Source of the DNA: Puniceicoccaceae bacterium
GTDB lineage: Bacteria > Verrucomicrobiota > Verrucomicrobiia > Opitutales > Coraliomargaritaceae
Assembly (NCBI GenBank): GCA_011522825.1
Contig: WTIG01000038.1
Coordinates: 1 to 5,400 of the forward strand
Direction of reading: 5' to 3'
Length of the DNA stretch: 5,400 bases
A program made the translations under genes and the position numbers. The notes under the pieces were generated by a model. That model saw only the letters and a list, made by a program, of their open reading frames with translations, ran no database searches and was not told the origin of the DNA. Below are positions 1 through 5,400 of this stretch, piece after piece (positions within the stretch are counted from its first letter, which is position 1; each line of letters opens with the position of its first letter).

Positions 1-23
1 TGTTATATCTTCTCTAATTCTAT

Positions 24-51
24 TTGAGGTATTCTAGTACGTTCATTTAAT
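24..51 (+). promoter_or_regulatory. possible sigma-70-like promoter for speA
   Basis: A TTGAGG box at 24-29 matches 4 of 6 bases of the -35 consensus, and TTTAAT at 46-51 matches 5 of 6 of the -10 consensus, with a 16-base spacer. Transcription would then begin at about 57-58, that is, at or next to the speA ATG, which would make a leaderless message. AT-rich DNA gives such matches easily by chance, and only 56 bases of upstream sequence are visible, so the true promoter may lie further left. Confidence 0.22.
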
Positions 52-56
52 ACTTT

Positions 57-1997
57 ATGGGAATAGATTCTCGCAAAGCTGAAAATATTGTGAAGGGTGA
101 TTGGTCTATTGCATCCTCTGAAAAGTATTATGGATTAAAGAATTGGGGTAAGGGACATTTTCAGATAGATCAAGAGGGTTATTTAAATGTACTTCCATTT
201 CGAGATTCAAAAGGGATTCGGATTTTTGATATTGTTCAAGAGGCAAAAAGTAAGGGCTATGATTTGCCCATGACAATTCGGATTCAGGATTTGCTTCAAA
301 CTCGGGTCAAAGAGCTTAATGAAACATTTTGTGATGCGATAAAACAGGAAGCATACCCAGGATCTTACCGAGGAGTCTTTCCAATTAAAGTGAATCAACT
401 GCGAGAGGTTTTGGAAGAGATTTTAGAGGCGGGCGAAGCCTACAACTATGGACTTGAATGTGGTAGTAAGCCAGAGTTGATGATCGCATTAGCCCATCAC
501 AAAAATTTAAACTCTTTGATTATTTGTAATGGCTATAAAGACGATGCTTTTATTCGCCTGGCCTTATATGGAAATCGTATTGGAAAATCGGTGTTTCTTG
601 TTGTTGAACAATTAAGTGAAATTGAGAAAATTATACGAATCAGTAAGGAATTAGGCATTCAGCCAAAGATTGGATTAAGAATAAAATTATCAACAGTAGG
701 GGAAGGCAAGTGGGCACGTTCTTCAGGTGAAGAAGCTAAATTCGGTTTAACCAGTCCTGAAATTGTTGATGCGACCAAGAAGCTTGAACAAGCAGGATTA
801 GCCAATTGCCTAGAATTGATTCACTTCCACATTGGCTCTCAGGTGCCAAACATTCAAACAATCAAACGGGCAACCGTAGAGGCGACTCGTTATTACTGTG
901 AATTGGCTTCTATGGGGTTTCCTATGAAGTATTTAGATGTAGGTGGTGGACTCGGTGTGGATTACGATGGCTCAATGAGCAATTTTGAAAGTTCCATGAA
1001 TTATACTCTAAAAGAGTACGCACGGGATGTGGTTTTTAACATACAAGCTATCTGCAAAGAAGCCTCTGTAGCCTGTCCTGATATCATCACTGAAAGTGGA
1101 CGTTCTGTGGTAGCTTCCCATTCAATACTAGTCACTGATGTATGTGATAGAATTTCAAAGCATTCAATAAAGCCAGAAGTAGAGGGCAATAAGCATGAAC
1201 CTATCATTGAAAGTTTTATTTCTATTTTAGAAAATGATTACAGTGCTTCTCCATTAGAGCGCTATCATGATGCGGTTCAGAAAAAAGAAGAAGCCGATAA
1301 TTTATTTAATTTAGGCTATTTAAAGCTTAAGGATAAAGGCTTAGCCGATGCAATATTTTGGAAAATCTGCCAAGATGTGGTTTTATTTTATCAGGAAGAA
1401 AAAATTCAGCCTGAAGAAATGGATAGATTAAAAGGAATGATGGCAGAGCAATACGTCTGTAATTTTTCTGTCTTCCAATCATTAATAGATCACTGGGCTT
1501 GTGATCAATTGTTTCCTATTGCACCGATCCATCGGTTAAATGAGCAACCTGCGGTAAATACAACATTGGTTGATATCACCTGCGATAGCGAAGGCCGAAT
1601 CGCTTCATTTGTTGATTCTGAGGATGAACGTTCTTTGTTGCGTCTGCATGAAATAAATAAAGAAGAACCCTATCTTCTCGGATTTTTCTTAATGGGAGCG
1701 TACCAGGATATTATGGGGGACCTACATAACCTCTTTGGGCGTGTGAATGAGGTGCATGTTTTTTTAGAGGATGATGAAGAAGATGGATTTTATATCGAAG
1801 ACAGTATTCCAGGATTTTCTGTGAATGAAGTTTTGAAGCTGACTCAATACGATGGACAGATGTTGTCTCGAAAAATGAAAAAACAAATTGATAGAGCAAC
1901 AAAAGAAGACCAAATAAAGCCAAGAGAAGGGACTCGTATTCTAGATGAATATTTAAAGGTCTTAAAATCCCAAACCTACTTAAGTGAAAGCAATTAA
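57..1997 (+). CDS. speA: biosynthetic arginine decarboxylase (SpeA)
   Basis: This is a pyridoxal-phosphate enzyme that decarboxylates L-arginine to agmatine, the first step of the agmatine route to putrescine and spermidine. The 646 residues match the usual SpeA length of about 630-660. The N-terminal part carries the SpeA-type WS...YGLKNWGKGHF segment (about 16-35). The PLP lysine is K111 in FPIKVNQ. The fold-III barrel follows with GLECGSKPEL (132-141), FHIGSQ (257-262), the phosphate-binding LDVGGGLGVDYDG (293-305) and ITESGRS (344-350). The C-terminal beta domain holds the TCDSEG motif with the likely catalytic C509, then a GFFLMGAYQDIMGDLHNLFG block (542-561) and an acidic stretch (571-576). 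The ATG at 57 is the earliest possible start, because an in-frame TAA lies at 48-50. No Shine-Dalgarno sequence precedes it. No agmatinase or agmatine deiminase gene is visible, so the next step must be encoded elsewhere. All key residues are present and the gene appears intact. Confidence 0.97.
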   Translation: MGIDSRKAENIVKGDWSIASSEKYYGLKNWGKGHFQIDQEGYLNVLPFRDSKGIRIFDIVQEAKSKGYDLPMTIRIQDLLQTRVKELNETFCDAIKQEAYPGSYRGVFPIKVNQLREVLEEILEAGEAYNYGLECGSKPELMIALAHHKNLNSLIICNGYKDDAFIRLALYGNRIGKSVFLVVEQLSEIEKIIRISKELGIQPKIGLRIKLSTVGEGKWARSSGEEAKFGLTSPEIVDATKKLEQAGLANCLELIHFHIGSQVPNIQTIKRATVEATRYYCELASMGFPMKYLDVGGGLGVDYDGSMSNFESSMNYTLKEYARDVVFNIQAICKEASVACPDIITESGRSVVASHSILVTDVCDRISKHSIKPEVEGNKHEPIIESFISILENDYSASPLERYHDAVQKKEEADNLFNLGYLKLKDKGLADAIFWKICQDVVLFYQEEKIQPEEMDRLKGMMAEQYVCNFSVFQSLIDHWACDQLFPIAPIHRLNEQPAVNTTLVDITCDSEGRIASFVDSEDERSLLRLHEINKEEPYLLGFFLMGAYQDIMGDLHNLFGRVNEVHVFLEDDEEDGFYIEDSIPGFSVNEVLKLTQYDGQMLSRKMKKQIDRATKEDQIKPREGTRILDEYLKVLKSQTYLSESN

Positions 1998-1998
1998 A

Positions 1999-2023
1999 TG
2001 AGTTGATTCTTTTAAATCACTCA
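1999..2023 (+). other. weak imperfect hairpin in the speA-metX gap
   Basis: TGAGT (1999-2003) and GATT (2005-2008) pair with AATC (2015-2018) and ACTCA (2019-2023). This gives a 9-bp stem with one bulged T and a six-base loop. It begins 2 bases after the speA stop. It is AT-rich and is followed by ACAATCTAAG, with no run of T, so it does not look like a classical intrinsic terminator. It might trim or stabilise the 3' end of speA within a longer transcript, or mean nothing. The rest of the 53-base gap shows no riboswitch or clear promoter. Confidence 0.25.
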
Positions 2024-2050
2024 ACAATCTAAGTAATAGTTACCGCTACT

Positions 2051-3190
2051 ATGAACGACTCAGAACCAATTGGACAGAATATCGATGAAGGTGAAGTTGG
2101 GTTTGTTGATTTTAGTGATTTCGTTTCTAATGAGCCCTTTCATTTTGAATCTGGTGGCGTGATTCCCGAATTAAAAATTCGCTACGAAACCTACGGTCAA
2201 TTAAATCAAGCTAAAGATAATGCGATTTTAATATGCCATGCTCTAACCGGAGACCATCATTGTGCAGGTGTATATGATATTACAGAACGAAAGCGTGGTT
2301 GGTGGAATTTTATGGTGGGGCCAGGAAAGCCAATCGATACCAATCGTTACTTTGTTATCTGTTCAAATGTACTAGGAGGCTGCCAAGGTTCAACTGGGCC
2401 TAATTCAATTAATCCAGAGACAGGTAAGCGTTATAATTTAGATTTTCCGAAGCTGACACTTAGGGATATGGTAAAAGCCCAATCTCTTTTAGTTGATTCT
2501 CTAGAAATTGATAAGCTACATGCAGTCATTGGAGGCAGTATGGGCGGTATGTTAACTTTGCAGTGGGCTAAAGATTTTCCGGATCGCCTCAACCGATATA
2601 TTTCCTTAGCTAGTGGTTCAAAGCATACTGCTCAAACAATTGCTTTTAATGAAACGGGTCGTCAAGCAATTATGCGAGATCCCAAATGGAATAAAGGAGC
2701 CTATGATTCGGAGGACGGACCTTTTAGTGGATTATCTGTTGCGCGAATGATGGCTCACATAACGTATTTATCTGATGTAGGCCTAGAAGCAAAATTTGGC
2801 AGAAAACTGAAACAAAGCGATGTCTCTAAAGAGCATTTTGATGCAGAGTTTGAAGTAGAGAGTTATTTACATTATCAAGGGAGAAGCTTTGTCACTCGAT
2901 TTGATGCAAATTCCTATCTTTACCTGACAAAAGCCTTAGATCGTTTTGATTTTTTTGAAGGAGTTAGCCCAGAAGTAACGGTCAACAAAATTCAAGCCAA
3001 GGGATTGGTTGTAGGCTTTGATTCAGATTGGCTTTATCCTCCTGAAGGGAATCGAGACGTTGTTGAAAAATTATTAAAGTATGGCAAAGAGGCATCCTAT
3101 GTTGAGATATCGATGGATTATGGACACGACTCGTTCCTCGTGCAGTCACAAGACCTATATCAACTCATTCATAATTATTTAAATTCCTAA
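2051..3190 (+). CDS. metX: homoserine O-acyltransferase MetX, probably acetyl-specific
   Basis: This cytoplasmic alpha/beta-hydrolase-fold enzyme transfers an acyl group, usually acetyl from acetyl-CoA, to the hydroxyl of L-homoserine and so commits it to methionine. The 379 residues are normal for MetX. Family blocks appear in order: YETYG (45-49), CHALTGDHH (62-70), GWWNFMVGPGKPIDT (83-97), SNVLGGCQGSTGP (105-117) and the nucleophile elbow GGSMGGM with S163. The rest of the triad is D326 in the DSDWLYPPE segment (324-332) and H359 in YGHDSFL. The ATG at 2051 is the first start after an in-frame TAA at 2030-2032, and no Shine-Dalgarno sequence precedes it. metW follows after 4 bases, the classic metX-metW arrangement. 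MetX proteins may use acetyl-CoA or succinyl-CoA, and sequence similarity alone does not settle the donor. I favour acetyl from the overall motif wording, as inference. A SAM-I riboswitch would not fit in the 53-base gap upstream. Confidence 0.95.
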   Translation: MNDSEPIGQNIDEGEVGFVDFSDFVSNEPFHFESGGVIPELKIRYETYGQLNQAKDNAILICHALTGDHHCAGVYDITERKRGWWNFMVGPGKPIDTNRYFVICSNVLGGCQGSTGPNSINPETGKRYNLDFPKLTLRDMVKAQSLLVDSLEIDKLHAVIGGSMGGMLTLQWAKDFPDRLNRYISLASGSKHTAQTIAFNETGRQAIMRDPKWNKGAYDSEDGPFSGLSVARMMAHITYLSDVGLEAKFGRKLKQSDVSKEHFDAEFEVESYLHYQGRSFVTRFDANSYLYLTKALDRFDFFEGVSPEVTVNKIQAKGLVVGFDSDWLYPPEGNRDVVEKLLKYGKEASYVEISMDYGHDSFLVQSQDLYQLIHNYLNS

Positions 3191-3194
3191 ATTG

Positions 3195-3809
3195 ATGAAC
3201 CCATCTAAAAATAAACGCCAAGTTGATTTTCATGCTATAGCCCAGTGGGTGGGCAAGGGCGAGCGTGTGCTTGATTTAGGCTGCGGTAGAGGGGTATTGC
3301 TTGAGTATTTAAAACAAAAAAATCAAGTATATGGGGTTGGGGTCGATATTGATTTCCAAAAGATATTAAGTTGTATCAAGCGAGGGGTGAGTGCCTATCA
3401 GGGGGATATTAAATCTTTCCTTAATCAATTTTCTGATAACAGCTTTGATCATGTGATTCTCAGTCGCACCATTGATCAACTTGAAGAACCTGATTTTATT
3501 ATCACTAAGAGTTTGCAAGTCGGTAAGCGAGTGACCGTTGGTTTTATCAACAATGGTTATTGGGTGAACCGCTGGAATTCTCTCTTCAAAGGCTCTAGGA
3601 CGATCAATGATGTGTATCCTAACCCATGGTACAAAACACTTCCTTCTAATTCATTTTCTATCCGTGAATTTGAAGCGTTTTGCCTCAAAAAGAATATCAA
3701 GATAGAAGCACGTATTTGTTATTCGGGAGACTGGAAGAAAAAGCAGACTTTATTCTGTAATCTTTTAGCCGGATATGCCATTTATGATCTATCGCTTAAC
3801 GATAATTAA
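3195..3809 (+). CDS. metW: methionine biosynthesis protein MetW (SAM-methyltransferase fold)
   Basis: MetW is a small class I SAM-dependent-methyltransferase-fold protein found next to metX in many bacteria and needed with it for efficient homoserine acylation; its own chemistry is not well defined. The 204 residues match the family (about 190-220). Motif I is VLDLGCGRG (25-33), the acidic end of the second strand is VGVDID (48-53), GDI lies at 70-72, and the FDHVILSRTIDQ segment (84-95) corresponds to the FDxVILSQTLQ block of typical MetW. Further on, GFINNGYWVNRW (116-127) and NPWYKT (143-148) align by eye with the FPNFGHW and PYTWYDTP blocks of proteobacterial MetW but are clearly altered. 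I chose the ATG at 3195; a TTG at 3192 directly before it is possible and would add one residue. There is no Shine-Dalgarno sequence. The 4-base gap from metX suggests co-transcription and perhaps translational coupling. Confidence 0.9.
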   Translation: MNPSKNKRQVDFHAIAQWVGKGERVLDLGCGRGVLLEYLKQKNQVYGVGVDIDFQKILSCIKRGVSAYQGDIKSFLNQFSDNSFDHVILSRTIDQLEEPDFIITKSLQVGKRVTVGFINNGYWVNRWNSLFKGSRTINDVYPNPWYKTLPSNSFSIREFEAFCLKKNIKIEARICYSGDWKKKQTLFCNLLAGYAIYDLSLNDN

Positions 3810-3830
3810 ATCCGTACCGAATTATACACT

Positions 3831-4205
3831 ATGGACATCGAAACATTTCCAAATCCAAATCCAAAACAGAATTATATTATTCAGCATATCCAAGAAGAGT
3901 TTACTTCGACTTGTCCAATGACTGGGCACCCTGATTATGCCACTGTTGTTTTCACTTATGTGCCTGATCAAGTTTGCGTTGAATTGAAAGCAATGAAACT
4001 TTATTTACACGAGTATCGCAATAAGGGGATTTTCTTTGAGGCAGCTTCCAATAAAATTTTTGAGGATTTATTTTCGGTGACTCAACCGAAATGGGCTCGT
4101 TTAGAGACGCTTTGGCGTGGTCGTGGTGGCATCCGATCCAATGTAATCGTTGAAGACCAAAAGCCAGATTACCAAGGACCCAAAGCAGAGCTTTTTAAGC
4201 AGTAG
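3831..4205 (+). CDS. queF: NADPH-dependent 7-cyano-7-deazaguanine (preQ0) reductase QueF, single-domain type
   Basis: QueF reduces the nitrile of preQ0 to the aminomethyl group of preQ1 with two NADPH. This is the last free-base step before the base is inserted into tRNA during queuosine synthesis. The 124 residues are the compact unimodular (tunnelling-fold) form. The entry ETFPNP (4-9) leads to FTSTCPMTGHPD, where C28 is the expected thioimide-forming nucleophile and D35 the proton donor. The QueF signature reads ELKAMKLY (51-58), the NADPH-contact motif, and E70 in GIFFEAASN should contact the substrate. The position that is His96 in Bacillus subtilis QueF is F69 here. A WRGRGGI segment (95-101) closes the domain. 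The ATG at 3831 lies 21 bases after the metW stop, in the same frame, with no Shine-Dalgarno sequence. Its last 11 bases overlap the end of the opposing symporter gene. No preQ1 riboswitch is visible upstream, and no other queuosine gene lies in the window. Confidence 0.95.
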   Translation: MDIETFPNPNPKQNYIIQHIQEEFTSTCPMTGHPDYATVVFTYVPDQVCVELKAMKLYLHEYRNKGIFFEAASNKIFEDLFSVTQPKWARLETLWRGRGGIRSNVIVEDQKPDYQGPKAELFKQ

Positions 4206-5400
4206 GTTCAGTTTCTCCCCATTCTAGGGAATACGGAGAACCTCCTTCTAAATTATCAATGATTACAGCAGCTACAGTATCACTGTAGACATTCACGGAA
4301 GTTCTGCACATATCTAAGATACGATCGGTTACCCAAATCACACCAATCGCTTCAACAGGAAGTCCTACTACGGGTAAAATGATTGAAATAGCAACTAGGC
4401 TTGCAGAGGGAATTCCAGCGACCCCTATACTTGTGGTCAATGCAAGGAAAACGACCAAGCATTGTTGACCGACTGTTAAGTCAATTCCACCCATAGAGGC
4501 ATAAAGTTGGGAAATAAATAAGACCACAATACATTCGTATAATGCCGTACCATCCATGTTAATAGTAGCTCCTAGTGGTAGTGTGAAAGCACAGGTTTTA
4601 TTCGATACTTTCGCTTTTTCTTTTACGACATCCATAGTCAAAGGAAGCGTGGCTGATGAACTGGCTGTTGAAAATGCAGTCAAAAGAACGGGGAGCATTG
4701 CCTTCAAGTGAGTGAAAGGGTTTATACGAGTAAACAGTTTTACAAGAATACCTAAGACAACGAGCAGATGGATTAACAATCCAAGTAATACGGTCAAAAA
4801 GAATACAGAGAGGGTTTGGATAAGGTCGCCGATTGGAGCATTATAAAGAATAGGTAGTACCAGTCCAAATACACCAATTGGAGCAAACCCTATAATCCAG
4901 TCAGTTAACTTTAAGATAACGGCTTGGAAGCTTTCCCAAAATTGTTTTTGAACGATTCGTAAATTATCAGGTAAGCGTCCAGCAAAGAAACCGAACAATA
5001 TCGAAAACAGAATGACCCCTAACAATTGTCCATTATCACTCGCTGCTTTAAAGATATTCGTAGGCAACATTCTTTTAAATATATCAATGAGATCGCTTTG
5101 GTCTTTGCCTTCAACAGCTTCTAGAAGTCCAGAAGAAGCTGTGACTTGTGAGGCTTCGCCTAGTAAGGCTTGTGCAACTGAAGGATCAACGTGACCTGGC
5201 TGAATTAAATTTACGAGAAAGATGCCTATAAGAACGGCGAGTAGTCCGCTCAAAGTATAATAAAGAAGGGTTTTTAAGCTAATTGATCCTATCCCTTTTG
5301 AGGAACCGAGTTGTATCACTCCAGAAACCATTGAAGTGACAATTAATGGAACCACTACCATCTTCAATGCATTCATGAAAAGATCGCCAAAAAATTGTGC
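4195..5400 (-). CDS. dicarboxylate/amino acid:cation symporter (DAACS/SLC1 family), 5' end cut by window
   Basis: This inner-membrane secondary transporter most likely takes up glutamate, aspartate or C4-dicarboxylates with sodium or protons. The visible 401 residues run from the FFGDLF...VVVPLI segment equivalent to TM2 of archaeal GltPh to the stop, so about 40 N-terminal residues lie beyond base 5400. The reading frame stays open to the edge, so the CAT at 5374-5376 (FGDLF-M) is an internal methionine, not the start. Numbered from the first visible residue, the landmarks are: FSTASSSATLP (243-253, hairpin HP1), TLPLGATINMDGTALY (273-288, TM7 with the NMDGT sodium motif), GVAGIPSAS (326-334, HP2) and DRILDMCRTSVNVYSD (359-374, TM8). 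In TM8, D359, D363, R366, N370 and D374 match the cation, amino-group and side-chain-carboxylate ligands of GltPh. R366 favours an acidic substrate over a neutral one. Oddities: the HP1 arginine of GltPh is alanine, and NVxGD reads NVYSD. The gene converges on queF with an 11-base overlap; its promoter is outside the window. Confidence 0.95.
   Translation of the reverse strand, partial: AQFFGDLFMNALKMVVVPLIVTSMVSGVIQLGSSKGIGSISLKTLLYYTLSGLLAVLIGIFLVNLIQPGHVDPSVAQALLGEASQVTASSGLLEAVEGKDQSDLIDIFKRMLPTNIFKAASDNGQLLGVILFSILFGFFAGRLPDNLRIVQKQFWESFQAVILKLTDWIIGFAPIGVFGLVLPILYNAPIGDLIQTLSVFFLTVLLGLLIHLLVVLGILVKLFTRINPFTHLKAMLPVLLTAFSTASSSATLPLTMDVVKEKAKVSNKTCAFTLPLGATINMDGTALYECIVVLFISQLYASMGGIDLTVGQQCLVVFLALTTSIGVAGIPSASLVAISIILPVVGLPVEAIGVIWVTDRILDMCRTSVNVYSDTVAAVIIDNLEGGSPYSLEWGETEPTA

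Noticed and set aside
1711..1803. Acidic stretch (EDDEED) in SpeA as a sign of a fused or extra domain
   Set aside because: It follows directly on the conserved GDLHNLFG block and sits in the normal C-terminal part of SpeA; total length is normal.
1711..1923. Leftward open frame of 70 codons opposite the 3' end of speA
   Set aside because: It is antisense to well-conserved SpeA coding sequence, has no recognisable motif and has no initiation signal; it is a shadow frame.
1998..2050. SAM riboswitch or S-box leader upstream of metX
   Set aside because: The gap is only 53 bases, too short for a SAM-I aptamer, and shows only one imperfect AT-rich stem with no recognisable S-box core.
3810..3830. 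preQ1 riboswitch upstream of queF
   Set aside because: The 21-base gap is shorter than the smallest preQ1-I aptamer, and no C-rich loop with an A-rich tail is visible there or in the end of metW.
4204..4243. Possible terminator hairpin after queF (AGGTTC 4204-4209 with GAACCT 4238-4243, or TTCTCC 4213-4218 with GGAGAA 4235-4240)
   Set aside because: The two pairings exclude each other, the loops are large, no T-run follows, and the stretch is coding sequence for the symporter C-terminus.
5374..5376. Symporter start codon at this ATG on the minus strand
   Set aside because: The reading frame continues open to base 5400 with residues (FFGDLF) that match the conserved segment before this methionine in GltPh, so it is internal.
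1..5400. Mobile element, CRISPR array, tRNA, toxin-antitoxin or defence genes
   Set aside because: No inverted terminal repeats, spaced direct repeats, cloverleaf or matching proteins were seen; nearly every base is explained by five housekeeping-type genes.

Overview
The window is an ordinary, densely packed stretch of bacterial chromosome. It is AT-rich (roughly 60% by eye) and holds five recognisable protein genes with almost no spare DNA. Four genes run rightward: speA (arginine decarboxylase), metX (homoserine O-acyltransferase), metW (its SAM-methyltransferase-fold partner) and queF (preQ0 reductase of queuosine synthesis). The fifth runs leftward from beyond the right edge: a glutamate/aspartate-type dicarboxylate:cation symporter of the DAACS/SLC1 family, missing its N-terminus because the window ends.

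Layout: 1-56 is an upstream region with a possible but weak promoter. speA occupies 57-1997. A 53-base gap holds one imperfect hairpin. metX is 2051-3190 and metW 3195-3809, only 4 bases apart. queF (3831-4205) follows after 21 bases. The symporter (4195-5400, minus strand) converges on queF and the two stop ends overlap by 11 bases. The short same-strand gaps make a single speA-metX-metW-queF transcript plausible, but this is inferred.

Functionally, MetX/MetW activate homoserine for methionine and hence S-adenosylmethionine (SAM). SpeA starts the arginine-to-putrescine route, and SAM-derived aminopropyl groups turn putrescine into spermidine. QueF makes preQ1, whose later conversion to queuosine by QueA also consumes SAM. 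A SAM-centred theme is therefore possible. It may also be chance clustering of housekeeping genes.

The organism cannot be named securely. The metX-metW pair, a long (SpeA-type) arginine decarboxylase, a short single-domain QueF, low GC and no visible Shine-Dalgarno sequences fit a Gram-negative-type bacterium. A marine low-GC lineage such as Verrucomicrobiota is one candidate, as a guess only. I see no mobile element, RNA gene, CRISPR array or defence system, and nothing that looks like a new multi-gene system. The most notable points are the absence of Shine-Dalgarno sequences at all four visible starts, a -10-like box placed so close to speA that its mRNA could be leaderless, and an unusual combination of substrate-site residues in the symporter.
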